From an uncultured Desulfosoma sp. (lineage in GTDB: Bacteria; Desulfobacterota; Syntrophobacteria; Syntrophobacterales; DSM-9756), in the NCBI GenBank assembly GCA_937960435.1, contig CALGPN010000002.1:82640-146639 (forward strand): a DNA stretch of 64,000 nucleotides. The letters are read 5' to 3'. The stretch's first letter is position 1; the number at the start of each line of letters is the position of its first letter. The notes under the pieces were generated by a model. That model saw only the letters and a list, made by a program, of their open reading frames with translations. It had not been told where the DNA came from and did no database searches. Of this stretch, positions 47,897 to 59,062 are shown piece after piece. A program made the position numbers and the translations under genes.

Positions 47897-48804
47897 CAGT
47901 CGGTGACGTTCTCCAGGAAACGGGCTAAGCGTTTCGCGGACTCTTCAGAAATGCTGTGACGGGACAAAAGGAAGCCCAAGCGATGCAAGGCCCAGGGGAC
48001 TGTGTGAAGCGGATCGGGTGCGACGGCGTTCAGACCTTCCTGGAGAACCTTCATGAGGGCCATGTATCCCTGAGTGTCCTGAGCCCGCCTGCTCACACTC
48101 TTTCGGTCCATGAGTTTTCGCCACAGACGGGGCGCTAGGTTGACCGTCATGGACACCACGCCCGTGGTGCTGGGGTATTCCAAAAAGGTGCGCTCTTCGC
48201 CGTCCATCAAGGCGAAATCGGGGCGTTTCACCACGGCTTTGGCGTAGTGGAAAATGCGTTTGAGGGATCCATGGTGAATGAGCCCCCGGATGCGGGGGTT
48301 GAGGGCCAACGTTTTGAGAACACTGGTGCGCAGGTCCACGTGCCTGCCCCAGCCCTTTACGGGACGGACCCGTTCGGGATCGTTTTCCAAAAGAAACGGC
48401 CGATGGGATAAGGCACTCAGCTGTTGGTACACGCTGGGAAGACCCCGATTGCCGTGGTAAAAAAGAGGGGTATCCAGCCAGAGCAGCGAAGCGAAGCGAG
48501 CGTCCTTTTCCAGCTGTTCCTCCAGGCTTTGGACATTTTCGAAGGTTTCGGCAGGGTCCCGACCCGTGATGCGCACGGCCACAGGCTGATAATCGGGCAG
48601 GCGTGCCACCACCTGCGGGATGTGATCCAGGTCGTGAGCCTGCAGATGCGGCCCGCGAAAGGCAGGGTTCCAAAAAGGCGGGTCGATCACCCACCCGTCC
48701 ACATACGGGGCCGTGGCTCCGAGAAACGCCGCCCAATCCATGGCGTCCGGGTCTTGCGGAATGTAGAGGCGACACCAAAGGCCCCGCAGTCGACATTCGG
48801 CCAT
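47896..48804 (-). CDS. Dihydrodipicolinate synthase/NAL-superfamily TIM-barrel protein (divergent)
   Basis: LFYHGNRGLPSVYQQLSAL, FALMDGEERTFLEYPSTTGVVSMTVNLAPRLWRKLM resemble DapA; ATGA overlap with M48 gene. Confidence 0.6.
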   Translation of the reverse strand: MAECRLRGLWCRLYIPQDPDAMDWAAFLGATAPYVDGWVIDPPFWNPAFRGPHLQAHDLDHIPQVVARLPDYQPVAVRITGRDPAETFENVQSLEEQLEKDARFASLLWLDTPLFYHGNRGLPSVYQQLSALSHRPFLLENDPERVRPVKGWGRHVDLRTSVLKTLALNPRIRGLIHHGSLKRIFHYAKAVVKRPDFALMDGEERTFLEYPSTTGVVSMTVNLAPRLWRKLMDRKSVSRRAQDTQGYMALMKVLQEGLNAVAPDPLHTVPWALHRLGFLLSRHSISEESAKRLARFLENVTD

Positions 48805-48813
48805 TAGCGTGTC

Positions 48814-49872
48814 CTAGTGCGCAAAGCGGATTTGTCCTTTTCCCAGAAGGTCGTGGAGGTGCAGGATGCCCACAATCCGACCGGAACCGTCCAGGACGGG
48901 AAGAACCGTGACCAAATGCTTTTCCATCAGTTCAATGGCCTCCCCCACCTTTCGATCCGGCTCCACCACCTTGGGATTGGGGCTCATGACCTCCTGGACC
49001 CGCAAATCTTCAAGGGATGAATGCCGTTCCAAAGCTCTTCGAAGATCCCCATCCGTCACAATGCCCATGAGCTTGTGCTGGGTGTCTGCGACCAAAACGG
49101 CGCCCAGGCCCTTTTGCGACATGACGCGGATGGCCTTGGGCAAAGGGCAATCGGCCGGAACCATGGGGATATCGTCCCCGCGGCGCATGATGTCCTTCAC
49201 GTGAGTCTGCAGCCTTTGGCCCAATTGGCCGCCGGGATGGTAGCGCCGGAAATCGCCCACCGTGAAATCGCGCTTTTTGATCAAAGCCACGGCCAAAGCG
49301 TCCCCCATGGCCAGCATGGCCGTGGAACTGGCCGTGGGCGCCAGCCCGAAGGGGCACGCTTCCCGAGGCACCCCGGTGAAGATGGCCAAGTCGCTGTGCC
49401 GGGCCAGTGTGGATTGCAGGTTTCCCGTAAACGCGACGATTTTGGTGCCGATGGCGCGGAGGCTTGGCAGGATGAAGTTGATCTCGTCGGTCTCGCCGCT
49501 GTTGGATAGGGCCAGCACGATGTCTTCAGGCCGCACCATGCCCAAATCGCCGTGCATGGCTTCCACCGGGTGCAGAAAAAGAGCCGGGGTGCCTGTGCTG
49601 CTGAGCGTCGCCACGATCTTTCGGCCCACGATGCCCGATTTCCCCACACCGGTGACGATCACCCGCCCCGTGGAGGCATAGATCCATTCCACCGCCCGGG
49701 CGAAGTTCTCGTCCACATGTTCCATGAGGGTGAGGAGCCCTTCGGCTTCGATGTGCAGGACGTCCTTGGCAATCCGCACCAGATCGCGGGCGCTTAAGGC
49801 ACCGTCGCGCCCGGCGGCCCGGCCGGACGTCTTGGACTCCGAGGCTACGGCCTGCGATGCCCTTTTACTCAA
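48814..49872 (-). CDS. kdsD: Arabinose-5-phosphate isomerase (SIS + two CBS domains)
   Basis: VIVTGVGKSGIVGRKIVATLSSTGTPALFLHPVEAMHGDLGMV; tandem CBS. Start uncertain (TTG 49872 overlaps purF stop; ORF open to 49932). Confidence 0.9.
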   Translation of the reverse strand: MSKRASQAVASESKTSGRAAGRDGALSARDLVRIAKDVLHIEAEGLLTLMEHVDENFARAVEWIYASTGRVIVTGVGKSGIVGRKIVATLSSTGTPALFLHPVEAMHGDLGMVRPEDIVLALSNSGETDEINFILPSLRAIGTKIVAFTGNLQSTLARHSDLAIFTGVPREACPFGLAPTASSTAMLAMGDALAVALIKKRDFTVGDFRRYHPGGQLGQRLQTHVKDIMRRGDDIPMVPADCPLPKAIRVMSQKGLGAVLVADTQHKLMGIVTDGDLRRALERHSSLEDLRVQEVMSPNPKVVEPDRKVGEAIELMEKHLVTVLPVLDGSGRIVGILHLHDLLGKGQIRFAH

Positions 49873-51295
49873 AGCAGTCCTTTCGCACCTCTTCGTGAAA
49901 CGCCACCGGGTAATTTCCCGTAAAGCACGCAAGGCAATAAGGATGGGCCTGCGGGGTCGCCCCGGCTCCTTTCAGGAGCCCCTCCAAAGAAAGGTAAGAC
50001 AGCGAATCCAAACCGATGAAAGCGCGGATTTCTTCCACGGTGTGTTGGGCGGCGATGAGTTCCCCTTTGGTGGAAAAATCGATGCCGTACGGGCATGGAT
50101 GCCGGTGCGGCGGGCAACTGACCACCATGTGCACCTCACGGGCCCCCGCCTCCCGTAGTGTTTTGATCCGTGTGCGGGTGGTCGTCCCGCGAATGATGGA
50201 ATCTTCTACGATGATGACACGCTTCCCCTTGAGGATCTCGCGGACGGGGTTCAGTTTGATTCGCACGCTGAAATCGCGCATGGTCTGAGACGGCTGGATG
50301 AACGTCCGGCCCACGTAATGATTTCGGATCACCCCCATCTCCAGCGGGATCCCTGATTCTTCCGAATACCCCAACGCGGCGTAGGTGCCGGAATCGGGGA
50401 AGGGCATGACGAAATCCGCCTCGATGGAATTTTCCCGCGCCATGAGATGCCCGAGGCGCTTTCGGCAACTGTAGACGTTTTGCCCGAAGATGGTGCTGTC
50501 GGGTCGTGCGAAATAGATGAATTCGAAGATGCAGAAAGCACTGGGCACCGGCTCCAGCGCCTTGATGGATCGCAATCCGTTTCGGTCGATGACGACGATT
50601 TCCCCGGGTTCCACATCGCGGATGTAACTCGCTTCGATGAGGTCCAAGGCGCATGTTTCCGAGGACAACACATAGCTTCCGTTCATCTGCCCCAGGCACA
50701 AAGGCCGAAAGCCTCGGGGATCGCGAGCCCCGATGAGCGTGTCCCGGGTGCAGAGGACCAGGGAGTAGGCCCCTTCCACCTGAGCCAAAGCGTCCGCTAG
50801 GGCTTCTTCCAAGCCGTAGCGGAGCCGACGGGCCAGGAGGTGGACGATGACTTCCGTGTCCATGGTGGACTGAAAGATGGTCCCTTCCCGTTCCAGTTCC
50901 CGGCGAAGGCGCGCGGCGTTGACCAGATTGCCGTTATGGGCGATGCCGTAATACTCGTTTTTGTGGAGCACCACGAAAGGTTGAGCGTTGGCGAGCCGAG
51001 AGGATCCGGTGGTGGAGTAGCGCACATGGCCGATGGCCAGGTGGCCTCTGAGTCCCTGGAGAGTGTCTTCCTTGAAAACTTCGGAAACCAGCCCCATGTG
51101 CTTGTAGTCATAGATGTGGCACCCATCCGAAGTGGTGATCCCGGCGCTTTCCTGGCCGCGGTGCTGCAGGGCGTACAAGCCGAAGTAAGTGAGCTTGGCG
51201 GCTTCCGGATGGCCGAACACGCCGAAGACTCCGCATTCTTCACGCCGGCTGGGCCAATGGGGATTTTGGGGGGGAAGGACCGTGCGTGCCTTCAT
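49865..51295 (-). CDS. purF: Amidophosphoribosyltransferase
   Basis: ECGVFGVFGHPEAAKLTYFGLYALQHRGQESAGI; PRPP motif VIIVEDSIIRGTT. Confidence 0.96.
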   Translation of the reverse strand: MKARTVLPPQNPHWPSRREECGVFGVFGHPEAAKLTYFGLYALQHRGQESAGITTSDGCHIYDYKHMGLVSEVFKEDTLQGLRGHLAIGHVRYSTTGSSRLANAQPFVVLHKNEYYGIAHNGNLVNAARLRRELEREGTIFQSTMDTEVIVHLLARRLRYGLEEALADALAQVEGAYSLVLCTRDTLIGARDPRGFRPLCLGQMNGSYVLSSETCALDLIEASYIRDVEPGEIVVIDRNGLRSIKALEPVPSAFCIFEFIYFARPDSTIFGQNVYSCRKRLGHLMARENSIEADFVMPFPDSGTYAALGYSEESGIPLEMGVIRNHYVGRTFIQPSQTMRDFSVRIKLNPVREILKGKRVIIVEDSIIRGTTTRTRIKTLREAGAREVHMVVSCPPHRHPCPYGIDFSTKGELIAAQHTVEEIRAFIGLDSLSYLSLEGLLKGAGATPQAHPYCLACFTGNYPVAFHEEVRKDCFE

Positions 51296-51309
51296 GAGCC
51301 GTTTTCCCT

Positions 51310-54300
51310 TCAGATTTTCCTACCCGATGCGGCAAAGGTTCCGATGCTCCCAGCCTCTTGGTGATAGTCCTGGATCGCCTGCACATCCCAGTGCCCCGCG
51401 CGGAGTTCCGCAACGGCCTGAGCCATGGCCTTCGCCCCGGCGATGGTGGTCGCATAGGGGAGGTTGTAGACGATTGTCGCCCGTCGGATGTGGTAGGCAT
51501 CGGAATAGGTTTTCGTGCCGAAACTCGTGTTCACGACGAGCTGCACCTGCCCGTTTTTGATGTAGTCCAGCACGTGGGGCCGCCCTTCGCTCAGTTTGGG
51601 CACTTTTCGGGCCGGCACGCCGTGGTCGGTGAGGAAATCCCGGGTGCCCGCGGTGGCGATGAGGGAAAAGCCCATTTCGTAAAATGAGCGGGCGATGGAG
51701 ACCACCGCCGCCTTGTCCTTGTCGTGGACGCTCACGAAAAGGGTTCCCGAGAGAGGCAGCGTGTACCCTGCGGCCATCTGGGCTTTGGCGTACGCAAGAC
51801 CGAAGCTCCGGTCGATGCCCATGACTTCCCCGGTGGACTTCATTTCCGGTCCCAGGAGGATATCCACGCCGGGGAATCGGGAAAAGGGGAAAACGGATTC
51901 CTTCACGGACACGTGGCGCGGTTCCCGTTCGCGGTCGAACCCCAAATCCCGGAGTTTGTGCCCGAGCATAATCTTGGTGGCAAGCCTGGCCAGGGGCACT
52001 CCCGTCGCCTTGCTCACAAAGGGGACCGTGCGGGATGCCCTCGGGTTGACTTCCAGCACATAGATCTTCTCGTTCTGGATGGCGAACTGGATATTCATGA
52101 GCCCCACGACGCCGAGCTCGTGGGCCAAAAGGCGCGTCTGCCGCTTGATTTCCTCCTGAAGATCCCGGGAAAGATGGATGGGCGGCAGAACGCAGGCGCT
52201 GTCTCCCGAATGGATCCCGGCGGCTTCGATGTGTTCCATAATGCCGCCGATGACGGTGATGTCCCCATCGCACAGGGCGTCCACATCCAGTTCCACGGCG
52301 TCTTCCAGAAACCTGTCGATGAGAATGGGGTGTCCCGGGGAAACTCGGGCCGCTACGTCCGTAAAACGGCGCAGTGAAGGCTCATCGTAGACGATTTCCA
52401 TGGCTCTGCCGCCTAGCACGTAAGACGGGCGCACGACCACGGGATAGCCGATCCGCCGGGCCGCCTCCGCCGCTTCGTCGGCCGTGAAGGCCGTGGCGTT
52501 TTCCGGCTGTCTGAGCCCGAGTTTTTGGATCAACTGCTGGAAGCGTTTGCGGTCTTCGGCCAAGTCGATGGCGTCCGGCGGTGTGCCGAGAATGGGGACT
52601 GCGGCCCGTTCCAGCGGGACGGCCAGATTGAGAGGTGTCTGGCCGCCAAATTGGACGATGAGCCCCCGGGGTTTTTCCGTTTCCACAATGTGGAGGACGT
52701 CTTCGCGGGTGAGAGGTTCGAAGTAGAGCTTGTCCGAAGTGTCGTAGTCCGTGGACACCGTTTCGGGGTTGGAGTTGACCATGATGGATTCGATGCCCAG
52801 TTCCTTGAGGGCGAAGGAGGCGTGGACGCAGCAGTAATCGAATTCGATGCCCTGGCCGATGCGGTTGGGGCCGCCGCCCAGAATCATCACTTTGGGCCGC
52901 GACGAAGGTCGGGATTCGTCTTCTTCCTCGTACGTCGAATAGAAATACGGGGTGTAGGCTTCAAATTCCGCGGCACAGGTATCCACGAGCTTGTAGACCG
53001 GGCGGATGCCCCAACGGCGCCGCTCCTCCCAGACGGCTTCTTCCGCCTTGCCCGTCAGTTCTCCAAGACGTCGGTCCGAAAAGCCCCAGCTCTTAGCCAG
53101 CCGCATCCCTTCCGGGTTGCCGATGAGGTTTTCCCGTCGGATGGCTTCTTCCATCTGGACGATGTCGCGGATGTGTTCCAAAAACCAGGGGTCGATGGCC
53201 GTCAGGGCGGCCACCTCTTGGACGGAAAACCCCAACGCGAAGGCTTCGGCGATCTGGAAGAGCCTCTTGGAATTGGGACGGCGCAAAGCCTGGCGCAAAG
53301 CATCCATGTCTTCCGGAGGGATTCGGGGCGAAGGGTCCGGAAAACCGTAACGGCCGATTTCCAGGGAGCGCACCGCTTTTTGCAAGGCCTCTTTGAAGGT
53401 GCGGCCGATGGCCATGGTTTCGCCGACGGATTTCATGGAGGTGGTGAGGAAATCCTGGGTCTCGGGAAACTTTTCGAAGGTGAACCGAGGGATTTTCACC
53501 ACCACGTAATCGATGGTGGGTTCGAAGGAGGCTTTGGTTTCCCGCGTGATGTCGTTGGCCAGTTCGTCCAAGGAATAGCCTATGGCGAGCTTGGCGGCGA
53601 TCTTGGCGATGGGGAAGCCCGTCGCCTTGGAAGCCAGGGCGGAGGAACGGGACACCCGCGGGTTCATTTCGATCACGACCATGTCCCCGTCTTTGGGGTT
53701 GACGGCGAACTGAACGTTGGATCCGCCGGTTTCCACCCCGATTTCCCGAAGGATGGCGATGGCGGCGTCCCGCATCTTTTGGTATTCCCGGTCCGTCAGG
53801 GTCTGTGCGGGGGCCACGGTGATGGAATCGCCCGTATGAACGCCCATGGGGTCCACGTTTTCGATGGAACAGATGACGACCGCATTGTCCATGCGGTCCC
53901 GCATGACTTCCAGTTCGAATTCCTTCCAGCCGAGGACCGACTCTTCCAGCATGACCTGATGGATCAAACTGGCGTCCAAACCGGCTCGCGCCAGTTCCAT
54001 GAGTTCTTCCCGGTTGTAGGCGACACCGCCTCCGGTGCCTCCCAGGGTGAACGCGGGTCGCACAATGAGGGGAAAGCCGATCCTTTCGGCGATGTCCTCG
54101 ACATCTCTTTCCGTGTAGGCGATCCCGCTTCGGGGCACGCGCAACCCGATGCGCTCCATGGCGTCCCGAAAAAGCTGCCGGTCCTCGGCTTTTTTGATGG
54201 CCTCGGCGCGGGCCCCGATCATTTCCACCCCGAACCGATCCAAGACGCCCGATTCCGCCACACGCACGGCGGTGTTGAGCGCCGTCTGGCCGCCCAAGGT

Positions 54301-54579
54301 GGGAAGGAGCGCGTCGGGTCGTTCCTTTTCGATGATTTTGGCCACGGCTTCCGGCGTGATGGGTTCGATATAGGTGCGGTGGGCCATTTCGGGATCGGTC
54401 ATGATGGTCGCCGGGTTGCTGTTGATGAGGACGACCTCGTAGCCTTCTTCTCGCAAGGCTTTGCAGGCCTGAGTGCCCGAATAGTCGAATTCGCACGCCT
54501 GGCTGATGACGATGGGGCCCGATCCGATAATGAGAATCTTGTGAATGTCCGTCCTTCTGGGCATGGAGAAAAGCTCCAT
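51310..54579 (-). CDS. carB: Carbamoyl-phosphate synthase large subunit
   Basis: 1089 aa; two ATP-grasp halves, [27 protein letters not shown]-terminal MGS-like domain. Confidence 0.97.
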   Translation of the reverse strand: MELFSMPRRTDIHKILIIGSGPIVISQACEFDYSGTQACKALREEGYEVVLINSNPATIMTDPEMAHRTYIEPITPEAVAKIIEKERPDALLPTLGGQTALNTAVRVAESGVLDRFGVEMIGARAEAIKKAEDRQLFRDAMERIGLRVPRSGIAYTERDVEDIAERIGFPLIVRPAFTLGGTGGGVAYNREELMELARAGLDASLIHQVMLEESVLGWKEFELEVMRDRMDNAVVICSIENVDPMGVHTGDSITVAPAQTLTDREYQKMRDAAIAILREIGVETGGSNVQFAVNPKDGDMVVIEMNPRVSRSSALASKATGFPIAKIAAKLAIGYSLDELANDITRETKASFEPTIDYVVVKIPRFTFEKFPETQDFLTTSMKSVGETMAIGRTFKEALQKAVRSLEIGRYGFPDPSPRIPPEDMDALRQALRRPNSKRLFQIAEAFALGFSVQEVAALTAIDPWFLEHIRDIVQMEEAIRRENLIGNPEGMRLAKSWGFSDRRLGELTGKAEEAVWEERRRWGIRPVYKLVDTCAAEFEAYTPYFYSTYEEEDESRPSSRPKVMILGGGPNRIGQGIEFDYCCVHASFALKELGIESIMVNSNPETVSTDYDTSDKLYFEPLTREDVLHIVETEKPRGLIVQFGGQTPLNLAVPLERAAVPILGTPPDAIDLAEDRKRFQQLIQKLGLRQPENATAFTADEAAEAARRIGYPVVVRPSYVLGGRAMEIVYDEPSLRRFTDVAARVSPGHPILIDRFLEDAVELDVDALCDGDITVIGGIMEHIEAAGIHSGDSACVLPPIHLSRDLQEEIKRQTRLLAHELGVVGLMNIQFAIQNEKIYVLEVNPRASRTVPFVSKATGVPLARLATKIMLGHKLRDLGFDREREPRHVSVKESVFPFSRFPGVDILLGPEMKSTGEVMGIDRSFGLAYAKAQMAAGYTLPLSGTLFVSVHDKDKAAVVSIARSFYEMGFSLIATAGTRDFLTDHGVPARKVPKLSEGRPHVLDYIKNGQVQLVVNTSFGTKTYSDAYHIRRATIVYNLPYATTIAGAKAMAQAVAELRAGHWDVQAIQDYHQEAGSIGTFAASGRKI

Positions 54580-54588
54580 TGAAACGGC

Positions 54589-55767
54589 CTAGGGCCTTTC
54601 GGGGTGAGGGGTGTCGTCGGGGCTGAGGCCTCTATCGCGCCGCATCAGGGCGATGAACCGGTCGAAGAGGTAGGTCGCATCATGCGGGCCCGGGGCCGCT
54701 TCCGGGTGGTACTGCACGCTGTAAGCCGGAATTTCCAGATGTTCCATGCCCTCCAACGTGTTGTCGTTAAGATTGATGTGGGTCGGGCGCAACGGGACAT
54801 GTTTCATGGATTCCATATCGACGCAGAAGCCGTGGTTTTGACTGGTGACTTCCACGCGCCCCGTGCGCAGATCTTTTACCGGCTGATTGGCCCCTCGATG
54901 GCCGAACTTGAGCTTGAACGTATGCGCTCCAAGGGCCAATCCCATGAGCTGATGCCCGAGGCAGATGCCGAACATGGGCTTTCGGCCGAGAAGGCGCCGC
55001 ACCGTGTCGATGGCGTAGGTCACGGCGGCCGGATCTCCGGGCCCGTTGGAAAGAAAAATCCCGTCGGGGTTCGTCGCCAAAACGGCCTCCGCCGGTGTTT
55101 CGGCGGGCAAGACGAGGATCTGGCACCCGCACCGCTCCAAATTTCGCAAGATGTTGTATTTGATGCCGAAATCCAAAGCGGCCACCCGAAAGCCCGGATG
55201 GTCTTCCCGCCACGACGCGTCGGGCTGCGGGCCGTTTTCCCACCGGTACGGCGCGGGGCACGTCACCTTTTGAACCATGTCCACGCCCACCAGGCCTGGA
55301 AAAGCGCGCACCTGTTCCAAAAGTTCCCGGACGTTGTCCGTGTCGGTAGCAAGGATGCCGCGCATGGCGCCGATGGATCGGATGTGTCGGGTAAGGCGCC
55401 GCGTGTCGATCCCTTCCACACCCATGACCCCTTGGGATTCCAAGAATTCGGCGAGGGAGCGACGGCTGCGCCAATTGCTGGGAAAGTCTTGGTATTCTTT
55501 GACCAGGAAGGCTTCCACCTGGATCCGCGCCGACTCCATGTCCTCGTCGTTGATCCCGTAGGTGCCCGTCAAAGGGTAGGTCATGGTGAGGATCTGACCT
55601 TTGTAGGACGGGTCTGTGAGGACTTCCTGGTATCCGGTCATGGCCGTATTGAACACGACTTCGCCGAGTACGCGGCCCTGTTCCGAAGCGGCGAAAGCCC
55701 TGCCTCGGAACACGGTGCCGTCTTCCAAAACCACAAGAGCCGGAGGCCTCTGCCAGGGCTTCTTCAT
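54589..55767 (-). CDS. carA: Carbamoyl-phosphate synthase small subunit
   Basis: VVFNTAMTGYQEVLTDPSYKGQILTMTYPLTGTYGIN; class I GATase GICLGHQLMGLALGA. Start MKKPWQR at 55767; ORF open to 55806. Confidence 0.96.
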   Translation of the reverse strand: MKKPWQRPPALVVLEDGTVFRGRAFAASEQGRVLGEVVFNTAMTGYQEVLTDPSYKGQILTMTYPLTGTYGINDEDMESARIQVEAFLVKEYQDFPSNWRSRRSLAEFLESQGVMGVEGIDTRRLTRHIRSIGAMRGILATDTDNVRELLEQVRAFPGLVGVDMVQKVTCPAPYRWENGPQPDASWREDHPGFRVAALDFGIKYNILRNLERCGCQILVLPAETPAEAVLATNPDGIFLSNGPGDPAAVTYAIDTVRRLLGRKPMFGICLGHQLMGLALGAHTFKLKFGHRGANQPVKDLRTGRVEVTSQNHGFCVDMESMKHVPLRPTHINLNDNTLEGMEHLEIPAYSVQYHPEAAPGPHDATYLFDRFIALMRRDRGLSPDDTPHPERP

Positions 55768-55851
55768 ACGTTTCACTTTCTTTGGATGCGGGGGCGATCG
55801 TTTCAAAATCGCGCCATTGTATCGGGAAAATCCGCTCTGACAAGACGCATC

Positions 55852-56622
55852 TTACCCCCTCGGCGCAGCGGGTTCTCTCCGTGTCTTGGCCCGCCAACGG
55901 GCTTCAAGCCTTGCGAGATCTTCCGGCGTGTCGACCCCTTGGGAATCCTTTGGGGAAAGGCCCACACGGACGGCGTAACCGTGTTCCAGAGCTCGGAGCT
56001 GTTCCAGCTTTTCGGTGCTTTCCAAGGGGGTGGGCGGCAGAGCGGCGAAGGTATGCAAAAAATCCGCACGGTAGGCGTAAAAACCCAAGTGTTTGAGGAA
56101 GCGCACCGGGGTATCGGCGGCATCGCGACGGCAGGGGATGGGGGCTCGGGAAAAATACAGAGCATATCCCCTTCGATTCGTCACCACTTTGACCACGTTG
56201 GGGTTGGCGTATTCCGTGGGGTCGTCGGTTTCGTAGGCCAGAGTGGCCATGGGCACAGGGGGGGCCGCCAGGGCGGTTCGAACCAGGGTTTCCACCGTGG
56301 CCGCCTCGACTTCGGGTTCGTCCCCTTGGATGTTCACGACCCAGTCGGTCGGGTCGAGGCCGAGTTTTTGGGCCGCTTCGGCCAGACGATCGGTGCCGCT
56401 CGGATGATCCGCCCGGGTCGGGACGGCGTCCACGCCGAGGGAACGCACCACGGCCAGAATGCGTTCGTCGTCGGAAGCCACGGCGATGCGGTCCAAAAGG
56501 CTGCAGCCCCGAAGGCCTTCCAAGACCCACTGGATCATGGGTTTTCCCAAAATGGGCGCCAGCGGCTTTCCAGGAAAACGCGTGGACGCATATCGTGCCG
56601 GAACAATGGCCGTGACCGCCAT
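55852..56622 (-). CDS. kdsB: 3-deoxy-manno-octulosonate cytidylyltransferase
   Basis: MAVTAIVPARYASTRFPGKPLAPILGKPMIQWV; start set at 56622 because upstream ORF extension runs through REP-like repeats. Confidence 0.94.
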   Translation of the reverse strand: MAVTAIVPARYASTRFPGKPLAPILGKPMIQWVLEGLRGCSLLDRIAVASDDERILAVVRSLGVDAVPTRADHPSGTDRLAEAAQKLGLDPTDWVVNIQGDEPEVEAATVETLVRTALAAPPVPMATLAYETDDPTEYANPNVVKVVTNRRGYALYFSRAPIPCRRDAADTPVRFLKHLGFYAYRADFLHTFAALPPTPLESTEKLEQLRALEHGYAVRVGLSPKDSQGVDTPEDLARLEARWRAKTRREPAAPRG

Positions 56623-56687
56623 GAAACCCTCCCACACCGAGTTCTCTTCTGCTATGGTGCCAACCCTCACCCCTCGGCCCTTAGCCC

Positions 56688-56720
56688 GTAGGTTGGGGTG
56701 AGCGCAGCGAACCCCAACAA
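56688..56720 (+). repeat. REP-like palindromic repeat copy 1
   Basis: gtaggttggggtgagcgcagcgaaccccaacaa. Confidence 0.9.
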
Positions 56721-56751
56721 TTCCGTGATGCTCCGCCCCAAGGGGCCGACC

Positions 56752-56784
56752 GTAGTTTGGGGTGAGCGCAGCGAACCCCAACAA
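56752..56784 (+). repeat. REP-like palindromic repeat copy 2
   Basis: gtagtttggggtgagcgcagcgaaccccaacaa; one difference from copy 1. Confidence 0.9.
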
Positions 56785-56828
56785 TTGGGGCTTCACCGAT
56801 ACATCCAATCAAGGGAGGAACATTAGCA

Positions 56829-57749
56829 TTGCCAAGGCCTCACGCAAAGAAAGGAATGGACGCCGGACGTCCCGGAGCCTCGGGATGGTGGGTGGCCGAG
56901 GTGCCTTGCCGTGCGGATTTCGCCGAGGAATTGGCGGCGGTGCTCGCGGAAAGATTCGCCGTGGGCGTCCAGGTGGAAGACGCTTTGGTGCGGCTCTACC
57001 TTCCGGCGCACCATGCCCCCGCCGATTGGAAACACGTGCTGGAAAACACCGTGGAGCACTTTCGAAGTGCCTGGGGGTTGCCACCGACCGATCCCGTGCG
57101 CTATGGGTTTTGCGAAGACGTGGATTGGAACGCCAAATGGAAGGAAGGGCTTACACCCCTTCGGGTCGGCCGCCGCCTGGTGATCGTTCCTACGTGGGAA
57201 CTCTACACGCCGGAGCCTGAGGATCTGGTTCTCACTATCGACCCGGGCATGGCCTTCGGAACCGGCCACCACGAAACGACGCGGTTGTGCCTGCGATGGC
57301 TGGAAGACGTCATGGGGGATTGGCGTGGGCCATCCCCTCCGTCCCTGTTGGACGTGGGCACCGGGTCGGGCATTTTGGCCATGGCCGGGGCTCTCTTAGG
57401 GTTTCACCCCGTGGTTGGCGTGGATAACGACCCCGAGGCGGTCGCCGTCGCCGAAGAAAACCTCGGAATGAACCCTAAGGCCGCCTCGGTGCGTTTTCTC
57501 GTTGGCTCGGCAGATGAGGTGGCCGAGACCTTCGACGTCGTGGTGGCCAACATCCAGGCGGGGCCTCTTGTGGCCATGGCGGAATCCCTCGGCCGAAAGG
57601 TCAAACCCGAAGGACGGCTGGGTCTCTGCGGCGTGCTTTCGGAACATGCGGATTCGGTGGTTGCCCGCTACGAACCGCTGGGCTTCGAGATGCTGCGCCG
57701 GTGGCAGGACGGCGAATGGGTGCTCATAGAGTTCCGCGCCTGCCCATAA
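56829..57749 (+). CDS. prmA: Ribosomal protein L11 methyltransferase
   Basis: [63 protein letters not shown]; start codon uncertain. Confidence 0.93.
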   Translation: MPRPHAKKGMDAGRPGASGWWVAEVPCRADFAEELAAVLAERFAVGVQVEDALVRLYLPAHHAPADWKHVLENTVEHFRSAWGLPPTDPVRYGFCEDVDWNAKWKEGLTPLRVGRRLVIVPTWELYTPEPEDLVLTIDPGMAFGTGHHETTRLCLRWLEDVMGDWRGPSPPSLLDVGTGSGILAMAGALLGFHPVVGVDNDPEAVAVAEENLGMNPKAASVRFLVGSADEVAETFDVVVANIQAGPLVAMAESLGRKVKPEGRLGLCGVLSEHADSVVARYEPLGFEMLRRWQDGEWVLIEFRACP

Positions 57750-57781
57750 AACCTCAAAGGACAAGAGAAAGGACGAGAAGA

Positions 57782-59020
57782 GTGCAGACCGGGGGCAATG
57801 AAGGGCAATGGATCACCGTGGATGAGGACGGGCGCATGCATGTGCCCGATCGGCCCATCATCGGTTTTATCGAAGGGGACGGCACGGGGCCGGACATTTG
57901 GGCCGCCTCCCAGAGGGTTCTGGATGCGGCGGTTCGTGCAGCCTACGGTGGGACCAAGGAAATTCAGTGGATGGAGCTCCTTGCTGGCGAAAAGGCCTTG
58001 GCGCAGACCGGAAAATGGCTTCCGGATCAAACCGTTCAGGACCTCCGCCGCTGCGTTGTGGCCATCAAAGGGCCTCTCACCACACCGGTCGGCGGCGGCA
58101 TGCGGAGCCTCAACGTGACCCTTCGTCAGGTGCTTGATCTGTACGCCTGTGTGAGGCCTGTGCGCTGGATTCGAGGGGTGCCTTCCCCCATGAAACACCC
58201 TGAGAAAGTGAACATGGTGGTGTTTCGAGAAAACACGGAAGACCTTTACGCGGGAATCGAATGGCCGGCCGGATCCAAGGAAGCGGAAAAGATGCGGGCG
58301 TTTCTCTGCGAAGAAATGGGCGTTTGCCTTCGCGAGCACTCAGGCATCGGGGTCAAACCCATGAGCCGCTTCGGCACGGAACGGCTGGTGCGCCGAGCTA
58401 TCCAGCACGCCTTGAGACACGGCATGCCCTCGGTCACCTTGGTGCACAAGGGAAACATCATGAAATACACGGAGGGGGCTTTTCGTCAGTGGGGCTACGA
58501 ACTGGCCGCCCGCGAGTTCGCCGAAAACACCGTCACGGAAGACGAGGTCACCGCTCGGTTCGGCGGGCAAGCCCCTGCGGGCAAAATCGTCATTAAGGAC
58601 CGGATCGCCGACGCCATGTTTCAGCAGGCGCTGCTTCGCCCGGAAGAATACCACGTCCTGGCGACCCCGAACCTCAACGGAGACTATCTTTCCGATGCGC
58701 TGGCAGCGCAGGTGGGCGGCTTGGGCATGGCTCCCGGCGCCAACATCGGCGACCGATGTGCCCTCTTTGAAGCCACCCACGGCACGGCGCCCAAATACGC
58801 CGGCTTGGATAAGGTGAACCCGGCATCGGTGATCCTATCCGGCGCCATGATGCTGGAACACATGGGCTGGGTGGAAGCGGCCCGACTCGTGGAAAAGGGG
58901 CTGGAACGCACCGTGTCCGAAAAAATCGTCACCTACGACCTGGCCCGCCAGATGGACGGGGCTCGGGAAGTGAAATGCTCCCAATTCGCCGATGCCATCC
59001 TGGAACGATTGAGCGATTAA
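57782..59020 (+). CDS. icd: NADP-type isocitrate dehydrogenase
   Basis: [68 protein letters not shown] start at 57782. Confidence 0.95.
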   Translation: MQTGGNEGQWITVDEDGRMHVPDRPIIGFIEGDGTGPDIWAASQRVLDAAVRAAYGGTKEIQWMELLAGEKALAQTGKWLPDQTVQDLRRCVVAIKGPLTTPVGGGMRSLNVTLRQVLDLYACVRPVRWIRGVPSPMKHPEKVNMVVFRENTEDLYAGIEWPAGSKEAEKMRAFLCEEMGVCLREHSGIGVKPMSRFGTERLVRRAIQHALRHGMPSVTLVHKGNIMKYTEGAFRQWGYELAAREFAENTVTEDEVTARFGGQAPAGKIVIKDRIADAMFQQALLRPEEYHVLATPNLNGDYLSDALAAQVGGLGMAPGANIGDRCALFEATHGTAPKYAGLDKVNPASVILSGAMMLEHMGWVEAARLVEKGLERTVSEKIVTYDLARQMDGAREVKCSQFADAILERLSD

Positions 59021-59062
59021 ACGCTGGGCAGGCCGCCGCGCGTTGACGTTCCGGAGGTCGCG

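Noticed and set aside
52525-56691. Long plus-strand ORFs opposite carB/carA/kdsB (685 aa and 695 aa)
   Set aside because: Same high-GC shadow-ORF artefact; the minus-strand genes are unambiguous.
56622-56808. N-terminal extension of kdsB ORF ([20 protein letters not shown]...)
   Set aside because: It is translation through the REP-like repeats; real start is MAVTAIVPARYASTRFPGKP.
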